DNA of 64,000 nucleotides, from positions 1 to 64,000 of the forward strand of contig JADZAC010000036.1 in the NCBI GenBank assembly GCA_020852835.1. The letters run 5' to 3'. Both the position numbers and the translations under genes were made by a program. The notes beneath the pieces were generated by a model, which was not told the origin of the DNA, ran no database searches, and saw nothing but the letters and a program-made list of their open reading frames with translations. This document shows, in pieces, positions 32,091-42,421 of this stretch (the stretch's first letter is position 1; every line of letters begins with the position of its first letter). This DNA is from Flavobacteriales bacterium (GTDB lineage Bacteria > Bacteroidota > Bacteroidia > Flavobacteriales_F > PHOS-HE28).

Positions 32091-33205
32091 GCCTTGGTTT
32101 TTTTCCTGAATGCGAATGGCAGCATGGCCAGTGCGAAGGCGGCCGCACCCAGCACCAGCAGGCCTTTTGTGGGGCGCACTTCGCGGGTGGTGAGGCTCAG
32201 CAGGATGATGGTGATGGCAAAGATGTACAGCACCAGCACGGTGCCCCGGTGGCCCAGGCCCAGGTCCAGCAGGCGGTGGTGAATGTGGTTGCGGTCGGCC
32301 TGCAGGGGGGATCGGCCGCGGGCGGTGCGCACCACGAACACGCGGAAGGTGTCCACCAAGGGATAGGCGATGGCGGCCATGGCAAAGAGCGGGGTGGGCA
32401 CCGTGCGCAGCCAGTAGGGCAGGCGGGCGGTGTCGTGGTCCACGATGCGCATGGCCAGCACGCTGAGGATGGCGCCGATCATCAGCGAGCCGCTGTCGCC
32501 CATGAAGATCCGCGCCGGATGGGTGTTGAACACCAGGAAGCCCACCAAGGCCCCGGCCAAGGTGAAGGCCAGCAGGGCCAAGGCCACATCTCCGGCCCAA
32601 TAGAGCCAAAAGCCGTAGGTCACCGCGCTGATCAGCCCGATGCCACCGGCCAGCCCGTCCACCCCGTCGATCAGGTTGAAGCCGTTGACCAGCACGATGT
32701 AGGTGAAGAAGGAGAAGGCGATGCTCACCGCATGGGGCAGTTCGTACAGCCCGAGCATGCCGTGCATGTCGTGGATGCGCACGTCGCCGATGATCACCAG
32801 GATGTAGGCCACCACCATGTGGCCCACCAGCTTCTTCACGGGGGAGAAGCCGATGATGTCGTCCTTCACGCCGATGAAGAAGAGCAGCACCATGGCGGCG
32901 ATCATCACCTTGAAATCCGCGTAGGCCGTGCTCATTTCGCCATAGAGCAGCTTGAAGTCGGCGCCGGGGCTGCTGAAGGCGGACAGGCCCGAGGGGAACC
33001 ACAGGCTATAGCTGAAGATGATGGCCGCGAAGATGATGATGCCGCCGATGGTGGGGATGCTGCGGTGGTGCAGCTTGCGCTCTTCGCTGGGCTCGTCCAC
33101 CAAGTGCTTCATGCGGGCCACTTTGATCAGGCTGGGCATGGTGAACAGCACCACGAAGAACGCGGTGAGGAAACCCATCAGCAATATGTAGTCGTGGTCT
33201 TTCAC
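32087..33205 (-). CDS. MraY/WecA-family undecaprenyl-phosphate sugar-1-phosphate transferase
   Basis: A 372-residue membrane enzyme that starts polysaccharide synthesis by moving a HexNAc-1-phosphate to undecaprenyl phosphate. Motifs of the WecA/TagO branch are present: KLHHRSIPTIGGI, GVKDDIIGFSP, NGFNLIDGVDGLAGG, FMGDSGSLMIG and the HIHHRLLDLG histidine motif that distinguishes WecA-like enzymes from MraY. GTG start at 33205, with a GATCTTTG box 17 bases upstream. It sits between two Wzi-like genes and close to gmd/fcl, which supports a surface-glycan role. Confidence 0.92.
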   Translation of the reverse strand: MKDHDYILLMGFLTAFFVVLFTMPSLIKVARMKHLVDEPSEERKLHHRSIPTIGGIIIFAAIIFSYSLWFPSGLSAFSSPGADFKLLYGEMSTAYADFKVMIAAMVLLFFIGVKDDIIGFSPVKKLVGHMVVAYILVIIGDVRIHDMHGMLGLYELPHAVSIAFSFFTYIVLVNGFNLIDGVDGLAGGIGLISAVTYGFWLYWAGDVALALLAFTLAGALVGFLVFNTHPARIFMGDSGSLMIGAILSVLAMRIVDHDTARLPYWLRTVPTPLFAMAAIAYPLVDTFRVFVVRTARGRSPLQADRNHIHHRLLDLGLGHRGTVLVLYIFAITIILLSLTTREVRPTKGLLVLGAAAFALAMLPFAFRKKTKA

Positions 33206-33221
33206 GGGGAAGGCTTCAGGG

Positions 33222-34748
33222 TCAAAGATCGTAGTAGCGGTTGAACAGGCCCGTGTGGTACGACAAGAAGAGGTAGCCGCTGCCTTGCCCTGCCGGGGCG
33301 GGCTGCAGGTCGCGCATCTGGTAGCCCAGGGTGAGCTGCATGTTGCTCATCTGGTTGATCCGCCAGGAGGCATTCGCCCCGGCGTACAGGCGTTGCGGCT
33401 CCCAGCCCGGGCCGTGGCCGGAGGCGTACTGCACCAGGCTGATCTCACCTTGGAACCAGTAGCGCTGCCGTATGCCGTAGTCCGTGCGCACCACCAGTTC
33501 GCTGCTGCCCGGGCCGATCGGCGAGGCCAGGGGTTGCCCGGCATGGGTCCAGTTCATGCGCGCATCCGCGTTGGTGTATGCGAAGGGCGTGGCCTGGTTG
33601 TACTCGGCCAGCAGGTGCAGGTCGCGGCGCAGCAGGTTGAACCATTGCACGCCCGTTTGCCAGGCGTAGCGGCTGCGCCCGGGGTCGGTGAGGGCGTATT
33701 GGCCGTAGGCGATGAGCTGGTCGGTGATGCGCAGCTTGGCGTCCAAGCCCAGCAACTGGGCGTGGCGCCCGTCGAAGCCGTTGACGGCGGTGTTCAGCCC
33801 GATCAGCGGGTTGAGCTGCAGGGCATCGAAGGCCCGCACGCCCCCGGGGCCGATGGTCTTCCAAAGGGTGCCTTCGAACAAGGCCAGTTGCAGCGGGCCC
33901 AGGCGGGTGCTGACGTGCAGCCAGGTGGCGCGCTTCCACCAGAAGAGCGATTCGCCCGCCGCGCCCGTTGGCAGCCGGTTTGCCGAACCTAGCTCTTCCA
34001 GCTTGGCATAGATGGCGGTGTACTGGAAGCGCCGGTTGTTGGTCAGCACGCTGAACTTCACATAGGGGTATGGTGAGGCATTGTCGCTGAGCAGCATGCT
34101 GCGGTAGCCGTTGCCCACGGAATGCCGCCCTTGACCCAGTTGTGCGTTCAGCCACGGGCGCGGGCTCCAGCTCACGTTGCCCGTGGCCCAGGCAAAGTCC
34201 AGCCCGCGGGTGTTGAAGGCCTTGATGCGGCCCTGCCCCGGCATCACCCCTGCCGTTTGGGCAAAGTTGTAGAGGTAGCCGGGCGGGGTGGCCTGGTTTT
34301 CCATGAACATGGTTTGGAACGACACCGTGGGCCCCAGGTCCGCCGCGATGCGGAAGCCCCGGCTGTTCTGGTCCATCTGCCGCCGTTCGGAGAAGTCGCT
34401 GCCCTCGAGGAAATCCTTGCCCACCTCAAAGCGGAAGATCGGGTCGGCGGTGAGCCGGAAACCGCCCTCGCGCACCTGCACCAGGTGCTCCTTGAAAAGT
34501 TTCTGCGTGATCCAGTAGTAGTGGCGGGAACTGTCCGCCCGATGGCCCATCACGTTGTGTAGGTCCGCGCGGCTTTCAATGATCGGCCGCAGGCCCGTGT
34601 GCATGGTGCTGCCGCGCTTGGCCCCGTTGCGGTCAATGTCGTAATAAATGTCGCGATCAAGCGGAACGTCGTTCTGCTGCGCGAGCGCGGTGATCGCGCA
34701 CAGGCAGCCTGGCAACCAATGGATGATGCGGGATGGACGGGCTGCCAT
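33222..34748 (-). CDS. Wzi-like capsule assembly outer-membrane protein (copy 2)
   Basis: A 508-residue protein with an N-terminal signal region (RIIHWLPGCLCAITALAQ) and a beta-rich body resembling copy 1. Shared landmarks are LGQGRHSVGNGYRSMLLS, then VLTNNRRFQYTAIYAKLEEL, and the final strand GSGYLFLSYHTGLFNRYYDL with aromatic C-terminal residues typical of outer-membrane barrels. It probably binds or helps attach surface polysaccharide. The ATG at 34748 lies next to a 22-base palindrome. Confidence 0.82.
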   Translation of the reverse strand: MAARPSRIIHWLPGCLCAITALAQQNDVPLDRDIYYDIDRNGAKRGSTMHTGLRPIIESRADLHNVMGHRADSSRHYYWITQKLFKEHLVQVREGGFRLTADPIFRFEVGKDFLEGSDFSERRQMDQNSRGFRIAADLGPTVSFQTMFMENQATPPGYLYNFAQTAGVMPGQGRIKAFNTRGLDFAWATGNVSWSPRPWLNAQLGQGRHSVGNGYRSMLLSDNASPYPYVKFSVLTNNRRFQYTAIYAKLEELGSANRLPTGAAGESLFWWKRATWLHVSTRLGPLQLALFEGTLWKTIGPGGVRAFDALQLNPLIGLNTAVNGFDGRHAQLLGLDAKLRITDQLIAYGQYALTDPGRSRYAWQTGVQWFNLLRRDLHLLAEYNQATPFAYTNADARMNWTHAGQPLASPIGPGSSELVVRTDYGIRQRYWFQGEISLVQYASGHGPGWEPQRLYAGANASWRINQMSNMQLTLGYQMRDLQPAPAGQGSGYLFLSYHTGLFNRYYDL

Positions 34749-34749
34749 T

Positions 34750-34771
34750 TACCTTCGGCGGGCCGAAGGTA
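34750..34771. promoter_or_regulatory. 22-base palindrome holding -7-like boxes on both strands
   Basis: TACCTTCGGC-GG-GCCGAAGGTA. Each 10-base arm begins with TACCTTCG, a TAnnTTTG-like box, so one box faces each strand. The minus-strand box is 15 bases before the Wzi-like ATG. As RNA it would form a hairpin just after the fcl stop, so it could instead be a terminator or attenuator. Confidence 0.5.
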
Positions 34772-34793
34772 GCCGGGGACGGCCCGGCGCGGT

Positions 34794-35732
34794 TCACACC
34801 TTCGCCCCCTCGTACTTCTTGAAAGCCTCGTACACCTGCGCAATGCCGTCGCGCAGTTCGATCTTGTGCCTCCAGCCCATGCCGTGCAAGCGCGAAACAT
34901 CCATGAGCTTGCGTGGGGTGCCGTCGGGTTTGGAGGTGTTCCACTCCAGCCGGCCTTGGAAGCCGACGATCTCCTGGATCAGCTCCGCCAGCGCCTTGAT
35001 GGTGAGGTCTTCACCGGTGCCGATGTTCACGAAGAGCTCCTGGTGGTAGTTCTTCAGCAGGTACACGCAGGCGTCGGCCAGGTCGTCCACGTGGAGGAAC
35101 TCGCGCAGCGGCGAGCCCGTGCCCCATACTTCCACCGTGGCCGCACCTTCTTTTTTTGCCGTGTGGAACTTGCGGATCAGCGCGGGCATCACGTGGCTGT
35201 TGGCCAGGTCGTAGTTGTCGTTGGGGCCGTAGAGGTTGGTGGGCATGGCGCTGATGTAGTCGCAGCCGTACTGCCGGCGGTAGCTCTCCACCATTTTGAT
35301 GCCCGCGATCTTGGCGATGGCGTAAGGTTCATTGGTTTCCTCCAGCAGGCCGGTGAGCAGGCTTTCCTCCTTGAGCGGCTGCGGTGCCAGTTTGGGGTAG
35401 ATGCACGATGAACCGAGGAACAGCAATCGTTTCACGCCGTTTTCGTACGCCTGATGGATCACGTTGTTCTGGATCATCAGGTTCTCGTAAATGAACTGCG
35501 CGCGGTAGGTGTTGTTGGCCTGGATGCCGCCCACCTTGGCCGCCGCCAGCACCACGTGGTCCGGCTTTTCCCGGCGGAAAAAGTCGCGCACGGCGGCCTG
35601 GTCCTTCAGGTCCAGTTCGCTGCTGGTGCGCCCGATGATGTTGGTGCAGCCTTCCTTTTCAAGGCGGCGCTTGATGGCGCTGCCCACCATGCCGCGGTGG
35701 CCTGCGATGTAGATCTTGTCTTGCTTTTCCAT
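34794..35732 (-). CDS. fcl: GDP-L-fucose synthase
   Basis: A 312-residue extended SDR epimerase/reductase converting GDP-4-keto-6-deoxymannose to GDP-L-fucose. Motifs are [10 protein letters not shown] for NADPH, the catalytic Ser region [17 protein letters not shown], and family-specific [16 protein letters not shown]. It follows gmd, the preceding enzyme, in the same direction; the gap holds GGTTG- and CTACGAA-type repeats. ATG at 35732; the frame upstream is repeat sequence. Confidence 0.96.
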   Translation of the reverse strand: MEKQDKIYIAGHRGMVGSAIKRRLEKEGCTNIIGRTSSELDLKDQAAVRDFFRREKPDHVVLAAAKVGGIQANNTYRAQFIYENLMIQNNVIHQAYENGVKRLLFLGSSCIYPKLAPQPLKEESLLTGLLEETNEPYAIAKIAGIKMVESYRRQYGCDYISAMPTNLYGPNDNYDLANSHVMPALIRKFHTAKKEGAATVEVWGTGSPLREFLHVDDLADACVYLLKNYHQELFVNIGTGEDLTIKALAELIQEIVGFQGRLEWNTSKPDGTPRKLMDVSRLHGMGWRHKIELRDGIAQVYEAFKKYEGAKV

Positions 35733-35804
35733 GTTCTGGGTTGCCGGTTGTGCGTTGCCAGTGTGGTTCCTGACAACTAACAACTACGAACTACGAACTA
35801 CGAA

Positions 35805-35807
<3 letters not shown>
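35733..35807. repeat. Short repeats between gmd and fcl, including CTACGAA tandem units
   Basis: Three exact 7-base units CTACGAA at 35784-35804, preceded by an AACTAACAACTA-like run. The gmd stop codon lies in the start of a fourth, truncated unit (35805-35807). Degenerate GGGTTGCCGGTTG sequence of the hmgA-trhO type is at 35738-35759. Confidence 0.7.
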
Positions 35808-37010
<1,203 letters not shown>

Positions 37011-37034
37011 GGGTGTTGTCGCCTTGCGCTGATG

Positions 37035-37865
37035 TTAGTGGACGATGAACCACTGGTTCAACAGATCGTGCTTGTTGTAGCGCATGGGTGCGCCGGTGCT
37101 TACGTCAATGAGCTTTTTGCCGGCGGCCTCTGCAATGGCATGGCCGGCTGCGGTATCCCATTCCATGGTGGGGGCGTAGCGCGGATAGGCGTCTGCGGCG
37201 CCTTCGGCCACCAGGCAGATCTTCAGGGCGCTGCCCATGCTCACGGTTTCCACTTGCCCGTGTTCCTGTTCCATGCGGGCGATGTATGCCTCGGTGTCCG
37301 GCGTGGAGTGCGAGCGGCTGGCCACGATGGTGAAGGCCTTGCGCTGGTGTGCCATGGGCAGGCGCACGGCGTGGGCCGCAAAGTCGGCAGCGCTTTTGCC
37401 TTCCATGGAGGTGGCTTTCTCCGCGCGGTAGGAGCCGCCTTCCTTCCAGGCCAGGTAGAGCACGTCCTTTACGGGAACGTAGAGTACGCCGCCCACGGGC
37501 CGGTGCGAGCCCAACGCGCCGGCAGGCTCGTTGTCGCGGGCCATCAGGGCGATGTTCACGGTGAACTCGCCGTTGCGCTTGATGAATTCCTTGGTGCCGT
37601 CCAGCGGGTCCACCAGCCAGTACATCTCCCACGCTTGCCGCTGGCCCGGTTCCAGTGCCTTGCCTTCTTCACTGAGCACGGGCAGGCCCGTCTTGGCCAG
37701 TTCCTTGGCAATGGCGGCGTGCGCTCGCTTGTCGGCCTCGGTCAGCGGGCTTTTGTCGTCCTTCAGCTCCACGTTGATCGGGCGCGAATAGACGTCGATG
37801 ATCTCCCGGCCGGCAGCAAAGGCGGCGGTAAGTGCGTGGCTCAAGTGTTGGGGCAGTGTGCTCAT
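37035..37865 (-). CDS. cysQ: 3'(2'),5'-bisphosphate nucleotidase CysQ
   Basis: Mg-dependent, Li-sensitive phosphatase that removes 3'-phosphoadenosine 5'-phosphate formed by sulfotransferase or sulfate assimilation; 276 residues. Motifs of the inositol monophosphatase superfamily are LSEEGK, WLVDPLDGTKEFIKRNGEFT (metal site) and MEWDTAAGHAI. A TACCTTCG box five bases before the ATG at 37865 supports this start. It lies 24 bases upstream of gmd, so a link to sulfated surface polysaccharide is possible but only contextual. Confidence 0.93.
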   Translation of the reverse strand: MSTLPQHLSHALTAAFAAGREIIDVYSRPINVELKDDKSPLTEADKRAHAAIAKELAKTGLPVLSEEGKALEPGQRQAWEMYWLVDPLDGTKEFIKRNGEFTVNIALMARDNEPAGALGSHRPVGGVLYVPVKDVLYLAWKEGGSYRAEKATSMEGKSAADFAAHAVRLPMAHQRKAFTIVASRSHSTPDTEAYIARMEQEHGQVETVSMGSALKICLVAEGAADAYPRYAPTMEWDTAAGHAIAEAAGKKLIDVSTGAPMRYNKHDLLNQWFIVH

Positions 37866-37870
37866 GGCGG

Positions 37871-37878
37871 CGAAGGTA
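37871..37878 (-). promoter_or_regulatory. -7-like box before cysQ
   Basis: Minus-strand TACCTTCG, five bases before the ATG, likely driving cysQ-gmd as a near-leaderless message. Confidence 0.4.
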
Positions 37879-37981
37879 CAGGGGTGTGCAGGTTGATCAA
37901 TAAGGAATGCCCGAAGGCGCGGTACCGGCGGGCAGGTAGGAACGCGAATGGCAGGGCGGGCGGACCGGTTCGATGGGCGGG

Positions 37982-39277
37982 CTATTTGGCGGGCCGTGAT
38001 ACGTATTGCTTCCAAAGTTGTTCCTGCTGGCTGCCCGGCACCAGGTGGCGCCCGTCGATGAAGGCATGCACGAGGTGGTTGGTGCGCATGTCCAAGGCAT
38101 CCCCGGAGGATATGAACAAGGTGGCCGACTTGCCGGGTTCGAGGCTGCCGTACCGCTGGTCCACACCAAGAATGGCGGCGGCATCCAGGGTGATGGCCCG
38201 CAGGGCATCGGGTGCTGAGAGCCCGTAGGCGCTGGCGGTGCCGGCCAGGAAAGGCAGGTTGCGGGAGCCCATGCGCTCCATGTCGCCGCTGTAGCCCAGG
38301 CAGAAGCGCAGGCCCGCCTCCTTGAGCAGGGCGGGCAGGCGGTAGGGGAGGTCGGGGTCTTCATCCTCGCGCTGCGGCAGGCTGTGCAGTCGTTGGAGGA
38401 TCACGTCCACCTGTTTGTCGCGCAGCAAGGGGGCCACGCGCCAGGCATCATGGCCGCCCACGAGCACCAAGCGCCTCACGCCCATTTCCCGCGCGAAGAG
38501 CACGGCTTCCTGGATCTCCCGTGCAGCATTTGCATGGATGTACAGCGTTTTTCTTCCGGTGAAGAGGTCCCGCATGGCCTCCAGCCTCAGGTCAACCATG
38601 TTCGGATCGCTTGCTGCATAGGCCCTGGCCCGTTCGAAAAAGGTGCGGACCTGGCCAAGCGTGCGGGAGCGCCGCTCTTCCTGTTCCTTTTCCGTGCTGC
38701 CCGGTTCCGCCCACCAACCGGTGTGCCGGAAGGCACCGGGCCAGTTGAGGTGGATGCCTTCATCGGCCTTCACCACGGCATCGTTGTTGTTCCAGGCATC
38801 GAGCTGCATGATGCTGCTGGTGCCGCTGATCAGGTTGCCCCGCGGCGTGACCTGGGCCAGCAGCACCCCGTTGCTGCGCACCGTGGGAATGATCCGCGAA
38901 TCGGCCTTGTATGCGGCGGCGCTCCGCACCTCGGGTCCAAAGTCGCCCGGTTCCTCTTCATCGAGGGTGGCGCGCACGGCGTCGATCTCTCCCAGGCCCA
39001 GCGTGGCATCGGGCAGGATGAAGCCCGGGTACACCTGCATGCCCCGAGCCTCGATCACCGTGTCGTAGCCTGTTTTTACGGCGTAGGCATAGCCAACAAA
39101 ATCGATGGTGCCGTTGCGGAAGCCCACGGCGCCCTCATCGTAGGTTTTACCGGTGCCCGTGTGCACCGTGCCGCCGGTGATCAGGATGGACCCGGTTTGC
39201 GGCGGGGCGGGCGTGGGCCGCTGGGCCGCCAGTGTTGCTGCCAGTCCGGCGCAGAGGAGGAAGTGTGCTGTCCTCAT
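37982..39277 (-). CDS. Secreted amidohydrolase-superfamily protein without the first metal motif
   Basis: A 431-residue exported protein (signal MRTAHFLLCAGLAATLA). It has the urease/dihydroorotase-like small beta domain (TGSILITGGTVHTGTGKTYD), a TIM-barrel region and the closing domain (YGSLEPGKSATLFISSGDAL). The HxH that normally follows the first strand is replaced: the motif reads YPGFILPDATLGLG. Later His positions (YIHANAARE, LVGGHDAW) are only partly kept. It is probably not a standard metal hydrolase. It overlaps the upstream amidohydrolase gene by ATGA and shares local similarity with that protein's N-terminal half, so the two likely work together. Confidence 0.82.
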   Translation of the reverse strand: MRTAHFLLCAGLAATLAAQRPTPAPPQTGSILITGGTVHTGTGKTYDEGAVGFRNGTIDFVGYAYAVKTGYDTVIEARGMQVYPGFILPDATLGLGEIDAVRATLDEEEPGDFGPEVRSAAAYKADSRIIPTVRSNGVLLAQVTPRGNLISGTSSIMQLDAWNNNDAVVKADEGIHLNWPGAFRHTGWWAEPGSTEKEQEERRSRTLGQVRTFFERARAYAASDPNMVDLRLEAMRDLFTGRKTLYIHANAAREIQEAVLFAREMGVRRLVLVGGHDAWRVAPLLRDKQVDVILQRLHSLPQREDEDPDLPYRLPALLKEAGLRFCLGYSGDMERMGSRNLPFLAGTASAYGLSAPDALRAITLDAAAILGVDQRYGSLEPGKSATLFISSGDALDMRTNHLVHAFIDGRHLVPGSQQEQLWKQYVSRPAK

Positions 39278-42200
39278 GGTTGTTCGCCGAGGGTTTCACA
39301 GTGCCACTGCCCGGGTTCCTGGCGTTGCGCCCTGCGCACGGCGGCCCCGGCCCGCTTGGCGGCCAGCATGCGGGCGATGAGGCGTGCGCGTTCCGCTGCG
39401 GCCAGCGTTTGCTGGTCCAGTTCCCGGCGGCGGTCGTAGTAGCGCACCCCGTCCACGAAGGTCATCAGGGCCTTGGCGCGGATGTCCAACGGGTTGCTGC
39501 TCCAAAGCACCAGGTCGGCATCCTTGCCCGCCTCCACGCTGCCCATGCGGTGGTCCAGGTGCAGGGCTTTCGCGGGGTTGAGCGTTACCATCTTCCAGGC
39601 TTCCTCCGGCGCCACGCCGCCGTATTTCACGGTCTTGGCGGCTTCCTGGTTCAGGCGGCGGCCCATTTCTGCATCATCGCTGTTGAGGCACACGTTCACG
39701 CCTTTTTCGTGCATGATGGCCGCATTGTACGGTATGGCGTCCATCACCTCGGCCTTATAGGCCCACCAATCGCTGAAGGTGCTGGCATGGCACCCGTGCC
39801 GGGCCAGTTCCTGTGCCACCTTGTAGCCCTCCAGCACATGGGTGAAGGTGTTCACCTGGAAGCCCATGCTGTCGGCCACGTGCAGCAGCATCAGGATCTC
39901 GCTTTGCACATAGCTGTGGCAGGTGATGTGCCGGGCGCCGGTCAATATTTCCGCCAGGGCCTCCAGCTCAAGGTCGCGGCGCGGCGGCATGGTGGCCTCT
40001 TTGTCTTTGGGCTTCAGGCCGGCGTAATGGGCTTGCCGTGCGGCGTAGTCGCGTGCGCGGTGGAAGGCGTCGTAGAACACCTGCTCCACGCCCATGCGGG
40101 TTTGCGGATACCGGTCGTGCCGGTTCCAATTGCTCTGTTTTACGTTTTCGCCCAGGGCGAACTTGATGAAGCCCGGCGCTCCGTCGATCTTCATTTCCTC
40201 GGCGTTCCGCCCCCAGCGCAGCTTGATCAGCGAACTCTGCCCGCCGATGGGGTTGGCCGAGCCGTGCAGCTGCTGCACCACCGTTACGCCGCCCGCCAGC
40301 GCGTTGTGGAGGTTGATGTCGTCCGGGTTGATCACGTCGCCGATGCGCACTTCGGCGGTCACCGCCTGCGTGCCCTCGTTCACGCCCCGGTCTATGCCGA
40401 TGTGCGAATGTTCATCGATGATCCCGCTGGTGAGGTGCAGGCCCGTGGCGTCGATCTCGGCCACCTTCACCTTGCTCTTGGGGAAGAGCGCAGCGGTATT
40501 GAGCTGCTGCCCCACGGCGGCGATCCGGCCCTGGTGGATGCACACATCGGCGTTGCGCATCAGGCCTTGCTCCCCGTTGGTCCATACCGTGGCGTTGCGG
40601 AACACCACCGTTTCCGTATCCGGGAACTGCGTGGTGCCGTAAGCGTTCATCGGGTACCACACCTGGCCCGTGGGCAGCGACCAGATGCTGTCCAGTGCAG
40701 CATGGGCCTTTTTCTCCTGTTGTTTTCCGCCGTTGCTGCCGCGCTGGCGTATGGCGCTCCATGCGAACCATTCCCCCGAAGGTCCTTGGGCCTGGCCGTC
40801 CCATATGGTGCCCTGGTCGTGCACCACCCCGTTTAGCCGCACCGGGCCCGCAAAGCCCAGGGCGGCCCCTTCGAACCACAGCGATACCACCGGCCCTTGG
40901 ATGCTGAGCACGGCCTTGGTCCAGGCGGTGTCGCCTTCGGGGCGGCGCACCTCGGCCTCGGGTTTTCCCGGGGGGCCTTTCACGCGCAATTTCAGAATGG
41001 CGGTGCGCAAGTTGAGGTCGAAGAGGCCGCGCGGATCATCCGCTATACGGGGCTGGTGCACCTGGCGTCGGCCTGCGGCCCAGGTTTCATGGATCACGTT
41101 GTCCGCATCGAACAAGTGCTTGGAGGTGATCACCAGGTCGGCTTGTTTGCCGGCCTCCAGCGTGCCCACCAGGTCCGTGGCGTGGAACAGGGTTGCAGGC
41201 ACCGTGGTGAGCGCGGCCAGGGCGGTGGCGCTGTCCAGCCCGCAGCGCACCATGCGGCGCAAGGCGGGCCACAGGTCGGCAGGGTCCTCCAGGCCATGGG
41301 TGGTGAAGGCGAAGACCCCTCCGGCTTCGGCGATGCGTGCCGGATCCGTGGGCGCCAGCTCCCATTCCTTCAGTTGGCCCAGGCTTACCTCCAAGGCATC
41401 AAACGGGTCTTCCACGTCATAGGCCTCGGGCAGCTTCAACGGGATGATCAAGGGCGAGCCCGTGGCCAGGATGTCGGCCAGTCGAAGGTACGCGTCACCA
41501 TTGCTGCGCAGAATGAACTTCAAGCCGAACTCCTTGCCTACTTGCGCCGCGCGCAACACGTTCTGTGCGCTGCCTGCATCAAACACCAGGGGCAGGTCTT
41601 GCAGGTGCGAAAGGGCTTCGAGGTCGGCATCGCGTTGCTCCTGCTTGCCGCCGGCGGTATACCACCGGGCGTCGTAGAAGGCTTGCCGCAGCAGGGCGAT
41701 GCTGCCCATGAGCGAGGAGGGGTAACGGTCCGGAGAGGTGCCCTTGCTGAAGGAGAAGTGGGCGGATGCCTCCGGCAAGAGGATGTCTTCGGACGGTGTG
41801 CGGCCGGCCAAGGAAACCAGACAGCCGGTGCCGCGTGCAATACCGTCCATGCGGTGCGCCAGCACCGTGGTGATGCCTTGGGCGCGCAACGCTTGGGTGC
41901 GCTTCTCTTCGGGGGAATACAGCGCGGCCGCCGCCGTGGATGCCGCGATGGCCCGGTTCCAGTAGCGCGCGCCCGCTGGCCGCTCATAACCGGCCGGGCT
42001 GCGATCGGGGAGGCCCAGGTTGCTGAAGGGGTCGATCAGGCCCGGCCACAGGTGCAGCCCGGTGAGGTCGTGCACCACGGCACCGGCCGGGACCCGCACA
42101 CGCTTGCCCACTTCCAGGATCCGGCTGCCTTGAATGAGCACCGTGGCATCGGTCAAGGTCTTCTCCGGAGAAACGTGTACCGTGGCGTGGATGAAGGCCA

Positions 42201-42315
42201 CGGGAACTTCCGCACGATCATGCGGGCCGTTCACCGGTACGTTCTGCTGGGCATGCACCCACGTGGCCGCAAGGCAGGCCCCGATCAGCAGGGAGCGAAA
42301 GGTTCGGGTGGGCAC
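39274..42315 (-). CDS. Secreted tandem amidohydrolase, inactive-looking plus active domain
   Basis: A protein of about 1013 residues. The frame opens at 42387, but GTG at 42315 begins a good signal peptide (TFRSLLIGACLAATWVHA), and TACCTTGC lies 18 bases before it. Domain 1 (about 35-450) has the fold signature VHDLTGLHLWPGLIDPFSNLG but lacks HxH. Domain 2 (about 560-960) has the intact GIIDEHSHIG metal motif, ITCHSYVQSE, VNTFTHVLEGYK and the catalytic Asp region CLNSDDAEMGRR. It therefore looks like a pseudoenzyme domain fused to a working metal hydrolase of the imidazolonepropionase/prolidase-like group. Substrate unknown; the next gene overlaps by ATGA. Confidence 0.85.
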   Translation of the reverse strand: MPTRTFRSLLIGACLAATWVHAQQNVPVNGPHDRAEVPVAFIHATVHVSPEKTLTDATVLIQGSRILEVGKRVRVPAGAVVHDLTGLHLWPGLIDPFSNLGLPDRSPAGYERPAGARYWNRAIAASTAAAALYSPEEKRTQALRAQGITTVLAHRMDGIARGTGCLVSLAGRTPSEDILLPEASAHFSFSKGTSPDRYPSSLMGSIALLRQAFYDARWYTAGGKQEQRDADLEALSHLQDLPLVFDAGSAQNVLRAAQVGKEFGLKFILRSNGDAYLRLADILATGSPLIIPLKLPEAYDVEDPFDALEVSLGQLKEWELAPTDPARIAEAGGVFAFTTHGLEDPADLWPALRRMVRCGLDSATALAALTTVPATLFHATDLVGTLEAGKQADLVITSKHLFDADNVIHETWAAGRRQVHQPRIADDPRGLFDLNLRTAILKLRVKGPPGKPEAEVRRPEGDTAWTKAVLSIQGPVVSLWFEGAALGFAGPVRLNGVVHDQGTIWDGQAQGPSGEWFAWSAIRQRGSNGGKQQEKKAHAALDSIWSLPTGQVWYPMNAYGTTQFPDTETVVFRNATVWTNGEQGLMRNADVCIHQGRIAAVGQQLNTAALFPKSKVKVAEIDATGLHLTSGIIDEHSHIGIDRGVNEGTQAVTAEVRIGDVINPDDINLHNALAGGVTVVQQLHGSANPIGGQSSLIKLRWGRNAEEMKIDGAPGFIKFALGENVKQSNWNRHDRYPQTRMGVEQVFYDAFHRARDYAARQAHYAGLKPKDKEATMPPRRDLELEALAEILTGARHITCHSYVQSEILMLLHVADSMGFQVNTFTHVLEGYKVAQELARHGCHASTFSDWWAYKAEVMDAIPYNAAIMHEKGVNVCLNSDDAEMGRRLNQEAAKTVKYGGVAPEEAWKMVTLNPAKALHLDHRMGSVEAGKDADLVLWSSNPLDIRAKALMTFVDGVRYYDRRRELDQQTLAAAERARLIARMLAAKRAGAAVRRAQRQEPGQWHCETLGEQP

Positions 42316-42333
42316 GGGCTGGAATTGGCTGGT

Positions 42334-42341
42334 GCAAGGTA
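42334..42341 (-). promoter_or_regulatory. -7-like box before the tandem amidohydrolase
   Basis: Minus-strand TACCTTGC, 18 bases before the GTG at 42315; it argues against the longer open frame from 42387. Confidence 0.3.
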
Positions 42342-42421
42342 GAGGGCCTGCGGCCCTTGCTGCGCCCCCGGGGAAGATCTTCTCCACAGGCTACTTTTGA
42401 CGCGCGCCTTGCGCTGTGCCC

